Origin: Rhodospirillaceae bacterium
Lineage (GTDB): Bacteria > Pseudomonadota > Alphaproteobacteria > Rhodospirillales > Rhodospirillaceae
DNA length: 64,000 nt
Direction: 5' to 3'
Assembly: GCA_040219235.1 (NCBI GenBank)
Contig: JAVJSV010000016.1
Span: forward strand, 372,001 to 436,000
This document shows, one piece after another, positions 32,412 through 41,041 of this stretch. The notes beneath the pieces were generated by a model, which was not told the DNA's origin, did no database searches, and was given only the letters and a program-made list of their open reading frames with translations. Each line of letters starts with the position of its first letter. The stretch's first letter is position 1. Made by a program: the position numbers and the translations under genes.

Positions 32412-32658
32412 GAGTTACCGAAACCGGAAGAGAAGAAAAACGGCGAAAGTTCTGCGGATCATAGTCCCTCCCGGCCAGCCAGTATTGAAGGACTTAAAGG
32501 ACTATAATTTCCATCTTAGGTGGTAATACCTAAGAGTGCAAAAGCTCCATATAAGACGAAAATAATAACAATTTATTTTGTATTTGTCAATCTAGACATA
32601 AGTCTAACTCTTATGAACAGGGGCTTTAAGAGGTTTTAGGCCCAGAAGACCTTGCATG

Positions 32659-32767
32659 CATGGGCTCGTTCCAAGGGGGGGCGTCGAGGCGGTTCCATGG
32701 GCTCGTTCCTCCGATCATACGTGCATGGCCTCGAATGATTGGAACCAGTCGTGCATGGGCTCGTTCC
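32659..32767 (+). repeat. Three copies of a 14-bp repeat CATGGGCTCGTTCC
   Basis: Exact copies at 32659-32672, 32696-32709 and 32754-32767, plus a degenerate copy (CATGGCCTCGAATG) at 32734-32747. Starts are 37, 38 and 20 bp apart. The irregular spacing rules out a CRISPR array. It might be operator sites or part of a structured RNA. Confidence 0.7.
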
Positions 32768-32780
32768 ACGGACGAGCCCA
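32756..32780 (+). other. 9-bp perfect hairpin using the third repeat copy
   Basis: TGGGCTCGT (32756-32764) pairs with ACGAGCCCA (32772-32780) around a 7-nt loop. The other repeat copies carry the same 5' arm, so they could compete for the same 3' arm. No U-tract follows, so it is not an obvious terminator. Confidence 0.5.
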
Positions 32781-32922
32781 CAAACAATAGTTCTCGAATC
32801 AAGGTGAGAGCCCACCAACGTAAATCTCGAACCGAAATACACTCTGACCAAAAAGCGAGTCTGGGGATCTTGACGCCCCCGTCTTTCTCTAGCCAACATC
32901 CTTAGATCACCTGGAGATACTT

Positions 32923-33882
32923 ATGTTCCGATCACTTCTGGCCCTGTGCCTTTTTACAACGCTTTCCGGTGGGGCGTTTGATGCTGTTCACGCTCAATCT
33001 GTGCCTGGGACGGTATTTCGTGACTGTGCCAACTGTCCCGAGATGATCGTTATCCCGCCCGGCAGTTACACTAAAGGCTCGCCTCCCGGCCAGGCGGTCA
33101 GCATCGGCACACCCGAGCGCGATGCCCGCAACGAAACACCTCAAAAAGAAGTGACGGTAACCAATGCCTTCGCGGTCTCAATTCATGAAGTCAGCCGCGC
33201 GCAGTTCGCAGCTTTCGTTGCGGATGCCGGTTATGATCCAGACTGGGAATGCATCACCTGGAACTTCGAAGACAACGTCTGGGGGGCGCGAGACACCATT
33301 TGGTCCTGGGATAATCCCGGTTTTGAACAAGGCTTTGATCATCCCGTTGTGTGTGTCAGTTTCACCGATGCCAGTGCCTATGTTGACTGGCTTTCACAGC
33401 AAACCGGACAGTCCTATCGCCTGCTAACCGATATCGAATGGGAACTGATCGCCCGTGACTCCACTCAAAGCATGCGCCCCTGGCCCAACGGTGAAGATGT
33501 CAGCGCGGCCTGCGCCTATGCCAACGTCACCGATTTAGACGCCGCAGACATTTTGAAAATTGATGCCGGCGATCCGGAAAACTATGTCTTTCCTTGCCGC
33601 GATGGTTTTGCCCTGACAGCACCCGTCGGCAGCTTTCCGGCCAACGGGTATGGTGTCCACGACATCATTGGCAACGCTTGGGAATGGGTCGAGGGCTGCA
33701 TGTACACGGTTCCAGAGGATGGCAGTGAAGCTTTTGAAAACTGTGATGAACGACTCATCCGGGGGGGAGCCTGGCAAGCCAAATCCTGGTATGTTCGGCC
33801 GGCCAAAAGGGATTGGGCCCCCTTCTGGCTGCGCAGCGCCAGAGTGGGTCTGCGCATCGCCCGAGACCTCTCGCCGCTTTAA
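32923..33882 (+). CDS. Exported FGE/SUMF1-fold protein (paralog 4 of 4)
   Basis: 319 aa with a signal peptide (MFRSLLALCLFTTL..., ending VHAQ). Family blocks are IVIPPGSYTKGSPPGQ, YRLLTDIEWELIARD and GVHDIIGNAWEWVEGC. It is the most divergent copy (K in place of the usual M in the 'mGs' block). The C-terminal RGGAWQAKSWYVRPAKRD lacks FGE catalytic cysteines; the eight shared cysteines are kept. GGAG lies 10-13 nt before ATG 32923. It lies alone between repeat-bearing intergenic regions. Confidence 0.84.
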   Translation: MFRSLLALCLFTTLSGGAFDAVHAQSVPGTVFRDCANCPEMIVIPPGSYTKGSPPGQAVSIGTPERDARNETPQKEVTVTNAFAVSIHEVSRAQFAAFVADAGYDPDWECITWNFEDNVWGARDTIWSWDNPGFEQGFDHPVVCVSFTDASAYVDWLSQQTGQSYRLLTDIEWELIARDSTQSMRPWPNGEDVSAACAYANVTDLDAADILKIDAGDPENYVFPCRDGFALTAPVGSFPANGYGVHDIIGNAWEWVEGCMYTVPEDGSEAFENCDERLIRGGAWQAKSWYVRPAKRDWAPFWLRSARVGLRIARDLSPL

Positions 33883-34220
33883 CAGTTTTGTTGCACTGCC
33901 TGTTTAATGTTTTTTGTGCACTGCCTGTTTAATGTTTTTTGTGCACTGCACAGTCATTCATTGACTTTCATGCGGAAACCACTCATATAACGGCCATCCT
34001 TCCAGTCGGCTTGTTTTTGCCAGCGTTGGTCCCACACTTGGTTGACCCGCACTATCACCACAATCCGATAGAAGATGACGCTGTTTTTATGGCGCTCACC
34101 TTGATGCCCGGCTTCGCCGGTGTGTTCGCGTGTGCGCGCGATTCAAATCAGGTCACCTATCACTTCATGGTCTGTCCGGCGGAAGGCGGTACGGGCCAAA
34201 ACACATAGAAAGTTATTGTT
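33883..34220. other. 338-bp region between FGE-fold and helicase genes
   Basis: It starts with a 25-bp tandem repeat (listed separately). A reading frame of 89 codons (33939-34208) spans the rest but begins with TTG inside the repeat, has no SD and no recognisable family, so I do not call it a gene. The last part should contain the helicase promoter. Confidence 0.4.
33892..33949 (+). repeat. 25-bp direct tandem repeat, two exact copies plus a partial third
   Basis: Unit TGCACTGCCTGTTTAATG followed by TTTTTTG: copies at 33892-33916 and 33917-33941, then 8 nt of a third. It lies 10 bp after the stop of the FGE-fold gene. T6 runs follow no strong stem, so terminator function is doubtful. Confidence 0.8.
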
Positions 34221-35705
34221 TTGACATCACCTATTAAATCGTTTTCCGATCTTCCGTTAGTTGAGCCGTTACAACGCGCCATCGCGGCGGACGGCTACAC
34301 AACTCCAACCCCTATTCAGGCTCAAGCCATCCCAATGCTGCTGCAAGGCCGCGATCTGATTGGCTGCGCCCAAACCGGCACTGGCAAAACCGCAGCCTTT
34401 GCGCTGCCGCTGCTCCAGCGTCTGTATGACAACCCCACCGCCGTTTCATCAAAATGCGCGCGCATTCTGGTGCTCAGCCCCACCCGGGAACTGGCGACCC
34501 AAATTCATGAGTCCTTTGGCTCCTATGGCCGTTTTCTGAACCTGCGCCGCACCACAATCTTTGGCGGTGTTAGTTCTCAAGGCCAGATCAAAGCCATGGC
34601 ACGCGGTGTTGATGTGCTTGTCGCCACCCCTGGCCGTTTACTCGACCTGATGAACCAGGGCCGCGTCTGCCTCGATGAAGTCGAAGCCTTCGTGCTTGAT
34701 GAAGCCGACCGCATGCTCGATATGGGCTTTATCCCAGACATTCGTAAAATTGCGGCCAAAGTGCCGGAAATCCGCCAAACGCTGATGTTCTCCGCGACCA
34801 TGGAACCGCGCATTGCCAAGCTGGCCAAATCGTTATTGCGTAATCCAGCCCGTGTCGATGTCGCCCCTGAGTCCACGACAGCGGAAACCGTTGAGCAAAA
34901 AATCATGTTCGTCGACCGGGCCAACAAAGTTGGCACGCTGCTCGAGCTGCTCGACAACGGCATCTACAAAGCCATGGTATTTACCCGTACGAAACACGGT
35001 GCCAACCGGCTTGATGCACAGCTTCACAAAAGTGGCGTTAAAGCCATGGCCATCCACGGCAACAAATCCATGAATGCCCGTAAGAAAGCACTGGAAGCGT
35101 TCCAGAAGGGTCATTTGCAAGTGCTCGTGGCAACAGACGTTGCCGCACGTGGTCTCGATATCGACGATGTGACTCATGTCATCAACTACGACATGCCGGA
35201 CCAACCTGATGCCTATGTGCACCGCATTGGCCGCACCGGCCGCGCCGGGGCTGATGGTATCGCCATCTCCCTTGTTGATGGCAGTGAACGGCATTTGCTG
35301 CGCGCGATTGAGCGCACCATTAACCAGAAACTTTCGAGCGAAGTTGCACCTACTCCGAAGCAACGGCCCAAGCCACAGCATATTGCGCCCCGTGACGTGA
35401 GCCCGGAAGACGACATCGTTCAGAACCAAAGATCAAACAGTCAAAGAGACGGAAAACCGTTTCACGCCAAGAAAAAGCCCCATCGTGGGCCTAAGGGACC
35501 GAATGGTCGTCGCCCCGATGAGCAAAAATCCGGTGACCGGAAGCCTTATGGCGATAAAAAGCCATGGCATGCCGCTGGTAAGGGAGATGGCAAAAGTGAT
35601 GGTTTCAATAAGGGAAAAAGTGACGGCGCTGATCAACAAAAGCGTCACCGCAAACGCCGTAGAAAACCGACAACTCAGCCAGACCTGCGTAGGGCTGCAG
35701 CCTAA
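34221..35705 (+). CDS. DEAD-box ATP-dependent RNA helicase (RhlE-like)
   Basis: 494 aa. All helicase motifs are present: Q motif [11 protein letters not shown], motif [12 protein letters not shown], Ia [73 protein letters not shown]. The last 115 residues are a Lys/Arg/Gly-rich, low-complexity tail (e.g. [16 protein letters not shown]) typical of RNA-binding extensions. It remodels RNA, probably in ribosome assembly or cold response. The start is TTG 34221; there is no earlier in-frame ATG near the Q motif. Confidence 0.95.
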   Translation: MTSPIKSFSDLPLVEPLQRAIAADGYTTPTPIQAQAIPMLLQGRDLIGCAQTGTGKTAAFALPLLQRLYDNPTAVSSKCARILVLSPTRELATQIHESFGSYGRFLNLRRTTIFGGVSSQGQIKAMARGVDVLVATPGRLLDLMNQGRVCLDEVEAFVLDEADRMLDMGFIPDIRKIAAKVPEIRQTLMFSATMEPRIAKLAKSLLRNPARVDVAPESTTAETVEQKIMFVDRANKVGTLLELLDNGIYKAMVFTRTKHGANRLDAQLHKSGVKAMAIHGNKSMNARKKALEAFQKGHLQVLVATDVAARGLDIDDVTHVINYDMPDQPDAYVHRIGRTGRAGADGIAISLVDGSERHLLRAIERTINQKLSSEVAPTPKQRPKPQHIAPRDVSPEDDIVQNQRSNSQRDGKPFHAKKKPHRGPKGPNGRRPDEQKSGDRKPYGDKKPWHAAGKGDGKSDGFNKGKSDGADQQKRHRKRRRKPTTQPDLRRAAA

Positions 35706-35728
35706 CCAATACCTCGCGTGAGCAACCA

Positions 35729-35755
35729 AGCGGACCCTGAAAAGGGTCCGCTTTT
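35729..35755 (+). terminator. Intrinsic terminator of the DEAD-box helicase gene
   Basis: Perfect 10-bp stem AGCGGACCCT / AGGGTCCGCT with a GAAA tetraloop and a TTTT tail, 24 bp past the helicase stop. It is one of the two strongest terminators in the window. Confidence 0.92.
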
Positions 35756-35766
35756 GCACGTTTGAA

Positions 35767-35943
35767 TTAGTCTTCTAAGTCGAGATCAAGGTCTAGGTCG
35801 AGATCGACTGGCCGACCCAGCGCATAGTTGAAGTCTTCAGCTTCAAGTTTGATTTCATCGTCAAAATCAAAGCTATCCAAGGTGGCGTCAATATCGACGT
35901 ATGCCCGTCCCGGGCCATCTTCGCTGTTGAAACGATCCAACAT
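35767..35943 (-). CDS. Small acidic protein with a DLDLDL tail
   Basis: 58 aa, strongly acidic, no signal peptide. It ends in five Asp-Leu dipeptides (VDLDLDLDLDLED) encoded by an imperfect 6-bp repeat. I chose ATG 35943 with GGGAGC about 9 nt upstream over an in-frame ATG at 35976. No family recognised. The gene is shielded from the helicase by the terminator. It could be a true small protein or a repeat-bearing spurious frame. Confidence 0.45.
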   Translation of the reverse strand: MLDRFNSEDGPGRAYVDIDATLDSFDFDDEIKLEAEDFNYALGRPVDLDLDLDLDLED

Positions 35944-36059
35944 GACTTTAGCTCCCAAAAGAAAACGATACCTCACGTTCAGGAGCCTGCGTGGCGAAAG
36001 TAAACAGTCCGTTAACTCCGCCTATAATTTTATTTCAAAATTGAATTGTCTGACCTCAC

Positions 36060-36920
36060 CTAACGGTCGAAAGCTTCGGGCGGTCCTTCCAAGCGGGCTA
36101 TAAAGTCCTTCGCGACCGCAGGGTGATTTACCTTCAAGAGCGACAATATACGCGGGTGAATATCGTCGACATCAAAGCACTTCGCCCCACTGATCCGGGT
36201 GATCAATGTGCCTTCCCGGTCCCCCATGTTCATCCACGGATGCCAGCTTTGAACGATGTGAACCGTAATTGTGGCCGGCGCACTCACCACGTCAGGATTT
36301 AAAACGTCCGAGACCTTGCCGTGATAAGTAGAAAGATCATTTGCTCTAAACTGTTGCTGCCCCGGACGATCCACAAGCACATGTGAATCGGATAAGAGCC
36401 AGACATCGTCGCCCGCAACCTCTGCAGGCCCTAAAGCTCCTCTTCTTAGAATTTCCGCCCCGGGTAGAGCAGACTGACTGACAGCACCTTCATCGGTAAA
36501 CCGGCGGGTCAGAGGCCCCATAATCACCGGCTCTTCCTCATAAACCTCACCGTTGTAGGGGTTACGCCAAGTCGTTAAAGGCTCATCCGTTTCAACATCA
36601 GTCTTATAAACAACCTCCATAGACTTAGCATCAAAACTGCCGTCTTGATTATGTTTCACAGACTTGAAGAGAATGACATTCAGAGTCCACAGTGGCGTTA
36701 ACTCACCGTTGATCGAGCCATACTTATTGCCGCGGATCCACCAAATCAGGGGGCGGTCGTCCATCGCATAAATGAGCTTTTTCTGCAGTAACCCAAGATG
36801 AGACCGATCCGCTGGGTTTAACTTTATTGGTAGCACTTCAGAAGCTCTGGACGGGCGAACAAGTGAAGCGGATAGCGTCGTTGCTGCTAATCCGCCAAGT
36901 AACGTGCGTCTCTTCATCAT
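36060..36920 (-). CDS. DUF1838 family protein with Tat signal
   Basis: A 286-aa protein. The N-terminus MMKRRTLLGGLAATTLSASLV is a twin-arginine signal, and cleavage near SRA is likely. The mature part matches DUF1838: NPADRSHLGLLQKKLIYAMDDRPLIWW, then WRNPYNGEVYEEEP and VQSWHPWMNMGDREG. DUF1838 proteins are of unknown function. It follows the nitrilase gene by 31 bp in the same direction, so the two are probably one operon. Confidence 0.85.
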   Translation of the reverse strand: MMKRRTLLGGLAATTLSASLVRPSRASEVLPIKLNPADRSHLGLLQKKLIYAMDDRPLIWWIRGNKYGSINGELTPLWTLNVILFKSVKHNQDGSFDAKSMEVVYKTDVETDEPLTTWRNPYNGEVYEEEPVIMGPLTRRFTDEGAVSQSALPGAEILRRGALGPAEVAGDDVWLLSDSHVLVDRPGQQQFRANDLSTYHGKVSDVLNPDVVSAPATITVHIVQSWHPWMNMGDREGTLITRISGAKCFDVDDIHPRILSLLKVNHPAVAKDFIARLEGPPEAFDR

Positions 36921-36951
36921 CGCTCTCCCAACTGATTACGTTTGGTGCTGC

Positions 36952-38043
36952 TCAACTGCCCCACAGATCGTAACCTTCAAGGGCTTGGCCTTTGGACGGT
37001 GGATTAAGAATACCGTCATCGACCTTCTTTTTGATAACCTCAATCAGCGCATCCTGAATGCGTTGTTTCGAGTCCATGGGTTTGTCGGCCCACAAATTGA
37101 CCGGATAAAACGCCGCCTCATTAAACACAGGCGCATACGCTTCCGCTCTGAGACGCGCGAGGCGGTTCACGCCGAACGGACCTGTCGGCGTACAGCGTGC
37201 CCGGCGCAAAGCATCCATATCAATCACCGCCGAGGCATTAATGCTTTCGCCCGCGACACCGCTTTCGACCATCAACTGGCCTTGGAAATCGATAATTTTT
37301 GAATTACCGGCGTGGGTATCATTTGGGGGAGAGCCAATAATCTTACCCGCATTTGCGGATACAAAATAAACCATGTTCTCGGCCGCCCTCACTCGTTTGG
37401 AGGACTCCCAGGCCATTTTATCGGAGCATCCATGATCAGAGGTCGGATGCAAAATCACTTCAGCCCCACGCAGCATGAGGCAGCGCGCTGTTTCAGGCCA
37501 CAGAATTTCCCCACAGGGCATCATCGCAATATTGCCGATTTCGGTCTTGGCGACAGGCCATAAGCCTTCAATCCCGTGTTTATCGAGATATTCGTCGAGT
37601 ACATCGTGGGGCGATGCGGCTTGGGCCGTTGAGACGCGTCTATACTTGAGGATCACCTCACCCGATGGATCAATCAGGAAGGAACAGTTGAAATAGCGGC
37701 CTGGCCACTCTGGCGGTGCTTCATACGCATTGGCGCCGAGGTAGATTCCGAATTTCTGGGCAATTTTTTGCAGGCGTTCCACCGGGGCACAGCCTGGGAT
37801 TTGGAAGCAGGCTTTTTCAATCCATTCATCTGCCGTTTCGCCCAAAGGAAACCCTTGCAAATTAAACTCAGGGAAAACGACCAGGTTTTTCATGCCACCA
37901 CCACGTCCCGCGGCCCACATGATTAGCTCTTCCCAACGATCAATGCTCTTATTCACAATCGCCATCGCGTCTTCACGGGTTTTAGCCGCGTTAACGATCA
38001 CGTTATTTGTCTGCATAGCAGTCGCTTTCCAAAGCAGAGCCAT
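36952..38043 (-). CDS. Nitrilase-superfamily amidohydrolase
   Basis: A 363-aa C-N hydrolase with the Glu-Lys-Cys triad: VVFPEFNLQG (about 58), ILKYRRVS (about 132) and MMPCGEILWPE (about 175). It hydrolyses a carbon-nitrogen bond of an amide or nitrile; the substrate is unknown. The C-terminal 60 residues extend beyond the compact core. ATG 38043 has GAGGAAGGA upstream and is preferred to an in-frame ATG at 38067. It is cotranscribed with DUF1838. Confidence 0.9.
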   Translation of the reverse strand: MALLWKATAMQTNNVIVNAAKTREDAMAIVNKSIDRWEELIMWAAGRGGGMKNLVVFPEFNLQGFPLGETADEWIEKACFQIPGCAPVERLQKIAQKFGIYLGANAYEAPPEWPGRYFNCSFLIDPSGEVILKYRRVSTAQAASPHDVLDEYLDKHGIEGLWPVAKTEIGNIAMMPCGEILWPETARCLMLRGAEVILHPTSDHGCSDKMAWESSKRVRAAENMVYFVSANAGKIIGSPPNDTHAGNSKIIDFQGQLMVESGVAGESINASAVIDMDALRRARCTPTGPFGVNRLARLRAEAYAPVFNEAAFYPVNLWADKPMDSKQRIQDALIEVIKKKVDDGILNPPSKGQALEGYDLWGS

Positions 38044-38112
38044 CGGGGGTATCCTTCCTCTTCTCAAAACAGATTGATCATTGCACTATAAGGGTGGGAG
38101 GAGGACTGAGCC

Positions 38113-38685
38113 ATGACCTGTTGGACTCGTACGATCACAGCTTGGACGTTTGCAGCGTCTGTGTTGTTATATTCACCGGCCTCTATCGCCGTTGCTCAAC
38201 AACCATCAGACCCTCTGGCCACACCAGATTGGGGTGATTACCCTCTTCTGATGAGCCAGTTTGGCGAACTATGCACCATGTGCGAAGCCTATGTTCGTTG
38301 CACTCCGAATGCAGACCAAGAAATCAGCTCGAAGCTCTACTATTTCAAAAACAAGACCTTCTGGGGACAGATCGCGACCATCTGGTTCTATTTTGCAAAA
38401 TGGTTTGCGCCGATTACAAACGAAGGCAGGCCCGCAGCCATTTACACCTTTAATCCTGATGGTTCCGCAGAGAGCATGATGCCAGCAGAGGCTTACCTGG
38501 ATGTCGCAGAGGCCAAGATAGAAATTGGTGGCACTTGGATTGACCGCGATACAAACACCTGGTTCGCTCTGGACAATACGACACTGGGGCAATGTGTTCG
38601 CCTCGGCATTCCCGAATCCATGAAAGCAATCGAAGATGCCGCCCCTTGGCAAATAAAAGCAAATATGGGGGATGCAACCCAATGA
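38113..38685 (+). CDS. Secreted Cys-containing protein of unknown family
   Basis: 190 aa with a signal peptide (about residues 1-29, ending AVAQ). The mature part begins PDWGDYPLLMSQFGELCTMCEAYVRC, with a CxxC followed by a third Cys and, later, one further Cys (GQCVRLG). There are aromatic stretches (FWGQIATIWFYFAKWF) that may touch the membrane. No family recognised. Its stop overlaps the DoxX start by 4 nt, so the two proteins are probably made together and could interact. Confidence 0.65.
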   Translation: MTCWTRTITAWTFAASVLLYSPASIAVAQQPSDPLATPDWGDYPLLMSQFGELCTMCEAYVRCTPNADQEISSKLYYFKNKTFWGQIATIWFYFAKWFAPITNEGRPAAIYTFNPDGSAESMMPAEAYLDVAEAKIEIGGTWIDRDTNTWFALDNTTLGQCVRLGIPESMKAIEDAAPWQIKANMGDATQ

Positions 38686-39209
38686 CAGATGAAGTGATTA
38701 AAACCCAGAATGAGTTTTCTTGGTCGAGGTCCTGGATCAAACAAAACCCTCTAAGGTTTACCGGGATTATCTTGAACATTCTTTTCCGTTTTCTATTCGG
38801 CCTCTTCTTCCTGCTCGCAGGTGTAAATAAAATCATCAAGGGCTGGCTCACCACAGATCTTCTTGAAGCTGTTTTTTTACAACGACTGACAGAATTAAAC
38901 CCCTCCTCTTTTGCATATAGCTACTTAACCGAATTCGCCCTGCCGCTTTATCCGTTGATATCTTGGATTGTCACGGTGGGTGAAGTTATCGTCGGCCTTG
39001 GCTTAATTCTTGGCATCGCAACTCGCCTCTCAAGTATCGGTGGATTTTTCATTCTGTTTAATCTCGCCATTGGTGGTTATTACGATGCATCGCTTCTGCC
39101 ATTCTTCATTCTCAATATTATTTTCATCATCTACCCTTCAGGACACTGGCTTGGGTTCGATGGCATGCTGAAGCGCCGCTATTCAAAGCATGGTTGGGCA
39201 CTCAGCTAG
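38682..39209 (+). CDS. DoxX-family integral membrane protein
   Basis: 175 aa, four membrane helices. FLFGLFFLLAGVNKIIKGW and VTVGEVIVGLGLILGIATRLSSIGGFFIL fit the DoxX/DoxD-type fold, seen in quinone-linked oxidoreductase subunits and in redox-stress complexes. I start it at ATG 38682, which overlaps the previous stop (ATGA); the frame open further upstream lies over that gene. A CNT transporter follows at 14 bp. Confidence 0.82.
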   Translation: MTDEVIKTQNEFSWSRSWIKQNPLRFTGIILNILFRFLFGLFFLLAGVNKIIKGWLTTDLLEAVFLQRLTELNPSSFAYSYLTEFALPLYPLISWIVTVGEVIVGLGLILGIATRLSSIGGFFILFNLAIGGYYDASLLPFFILNIIFIIYPSGHWLGFDGMLKRRYSKHGWALS

Positions 39210-39223
39210 GGAGTAACTCTTAG

Positions 39224-40477
39224 GTGCTGATAAACTGGCTGCACAGCCTTTCAGGACTTGGCGGCCTGATCGCGCTCGCCTGGCTATTCAGTGAAGACCG
39301 CAAGGGCGTCGCCTGGAAATGGGTCTTCACAGCCCTCGCCATACAAATCGGGCTCGCTCTGATCATTCTCAACGTCCCGATCATATGGTCTGTGCTTGGC
39401 TTTCTCAGCAAAGGAGTCGCAGCCCTGGAACAGGCCGCACGAGATGGCTCTGCCTTCGTGTTTGGCTACGTTGGTGGTGGCCCCGCGCCTTTCCCGCTCC
39501 CGGGAGATGGCACCTCTGTTGTGGTCGCCTTTCAAATCCTTCCCATCGTGATCGTGACTTCAGCTTTGGCCGCCTTGCTCTGGCATTGGAAGGTGTTGCC
39601 CACCCTCATTCTCTGGTTGTCTGCGGCACTGCGCAAAAGCCTTGGCATCAGCGGTGGGGCAGGCTTAGGCGCAGCCTCAAACTTATTTTTTGGCGTAGTC
39701 GAAGCGCCGCTTTTCATCCGGGGCGTTTTGAAATCCTTGAGCCGCGCGGATTTGTTCATGGTCATGACCGCGGGATTAGCCACAGTCTCAGGCGTCGTGT
39801 TAGTCCTTTACGCAACAATCTTGGAGCCAATTGTACCAGGTGCCACGAGCCATATTATCACCGCCTCTGTGATCTCGCTCCCCGCCGCGCTACTGATCGC
39901 ACGTGTGATGGTTCCAAGTGTTGCGTCTACTGAGACTCTAAATGATGACATGTCAACGCTGTCCTATGACAGCAGTATGGATGCGATTGTTCAGGGTACA
40001 ATGGACGGTCTAAAACTGTTTCTGGCCATTATCGCCATTCTCATTGTGGTGTTTGCTTTTGTTTCTCTAGCCAATCAGATGTTAGGCATTTTTCCAGATG
40101 TTCGGGGCACAACGCTGACGGTTGATCGCATCTTTGGTTGGGTCTTTTCCCCCCTTGTTATCCTGTTCGGCATTCCGCCAAGCGAAGCACTCGTCGCAGG
40201 GCAGTTGATGGGCACCAAAGCTGTTCTCAATGAGTTTGTCGCTTACCAGGCCCTCGCAGGTTTAGAGCCCGAACTCCTTTCGACCCGCTCAACGTTGATC
40301 ATGACTTACGCGCTGTGCGGATTTGCCAACCTCGCCAGCGTTGGGATGCTGGTTTCCGTCATTGCCACACTCGCACCGGATCGCAAAAGCGATGCATTGG
40401 GCTTAGGCATGAAAGCTTGGCTTGCTGGCAACCTAGCAACGGGTATGACAGGCGCGGTCATTGGTCTTGTCGGGTAA
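39224..40477 (+). CDS. Concentrative nucleoside transporter (CNT/NupC family)
   Basis: 417 aa, about ten membrane segments. CNT hallmarks are AFVFGYVGGG, VVAFQILPIVIV, ASNLFFGVVEAPLFIRGVLKSLSRADLF, VAGQLMGTKAVLNEFVAY and YALCGFANLASVGM. It imports nucleosides with H+ or Na+. The start is GTG 39224 with AGGGAG about 12 nt upstream. It is the third gene of the unit with the Cys-rich protein and DoxX. Confidence 0.93.
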   Translation: MLINWLHSLSGLGGLIALAWLFSEDRKGVAWKWVFTALAIQIGLALIILNVPIIWSVLGFLSKGVAALEQAARDGSAFVFGYVGGGPAPFPLPGDGTSVVVAFQILPIVIVTSALAALLWHWKVLPTLILWLSAALRKSLGISGGAGLGAASNLFFGVVEAPLFIRGVLKSLSRADLFMVMTAGLATVSGVVLVLYATILEPIVPGATSHIITASVISLPAALLIARVMVPSVASTETLNDDMSTLSYDSSMDAIVQGTMDGLKLFLAIIAILIVVFAFVSLANQMLGIFPDVRGTTLTVDRIFGWVFSPLVILFGIPPSEALVAGQLMGTKAVLNEFVAYQALAGLEPELLSTRSTLIMTYALCGFANLASVGMLVSVIATLAPDRKSDALGLGMKAWLAGNLATGMTGAVIGLVG

Positions 40478-40540
40478 CTGAGCTAAAGCTTGTTAGGAAA
40501 CCGAATTAAAGTTGTCTGATCAATTTTGATTAGGCCAATC

Positions 40541-40933
40541 TTACGCGTCTTTCCAATGCTTGCGAATGTCATAGCGTATGAGTGCGTTATCGACGGATTT
40601 AGACGTGATGCCACGCCAAAACCCTAGAGCTTCCCATTTTTCAAAGGGCCCAAAAACTTCTAAGTCTTGACCAAGTGCCAGATCCTCAAACTTTGTGTCG
40701 GCATATTCTCCACCCACAACCCAATAGACCTTGCCATTGATTTCATCCTCGGCTTTAAGGACATACCGGACCATCGCATTGTCGATCGTCTTGCCCGTAA
40801 TAGAGCGCCAAAACTCCTTAGCCTGCCGCTCTGGAAATGGGCCATGGACTTCTGGCTCTCCGCCGCCGACAATCTGTTCAAAGGACGTATCGGCATACTC
40901 CCCGCCAACCACATAAAAATTCTGATCTGACAT
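40541..40933 (-). CDS. Tandem DUF4170 protein
   Basis: 130 aa formed by two repeats of the small DUF4170 domain (residues 4-63 and 67-126). Each has (Y/W)VVGGEYADT.FE, then GPF and FWR.ITGK.(I/V)DNA(M/L)(I/V)RY. Most DUF4170 proteins have a single copy. Function unknown. It is alone, between the CNT gene (convergent) and trmFO (divergent). Confidence 0.85.
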   Translation of the reverse strand: MSDQNFYVVGGEYADTSFEQIVGGGEPEVHGPFPERQAKEFWRSITGKTIDNAMVRYVLKAEDEINGKVYWVVGGEYADTKFEDLALGQDLEVFGPFEKWEALGFWRGITSKSVDNALIRYDIRKHWKDA

Positions 40934-41041
40934 TCCTAATCCTTCACAATGCGCCCGTACATACTAACACCCGAGTCCTCGACTGTTGAGTACTATTGAA
41001 GACTCTGGACAGACGTCCCGGACCCCGCTATCCCCCACAGC

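Larger units (their letters stand above)
32412..32922. other. 511-bp intergenic region with short repeats
   Basis: There is no convincing gene. The first 230 bp are A+T-rich and contain the inverted repeat TAGAC-ATAA-GTCTA (32593-32606); this part probably holds the promoter of the leftward PAS_5 gene. The right part (32655-32785) contains three exact copies of a 14-bp repeat and a strong hairpin, described separately. The last 140 bp should contain the promoter of the FGE-fold gene at 32923. Confidence 0.6.

Noticed and set aside
32659-32767. CRISPR-like repeat array
   Set aside because: Only three short exact copies with unequal spacing and no cas genes.
32780-32840. tRNA-like GTTCTCGAATC segment
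   Set aside because: No cloverleaf or acceptor stem could be drawn around it.
33939-34208. 89-codon open frame before the helicase
   Set aside because: It starts with TTG inside a tandem repeat, lacks an SD and matches no family; kept only as a note on the intergenic region.
34833-35429. 198-codon frame opposite the DEAD-box helicase
   Set aside because: Mirror of a well-supported helicase gene; no independent evidence.
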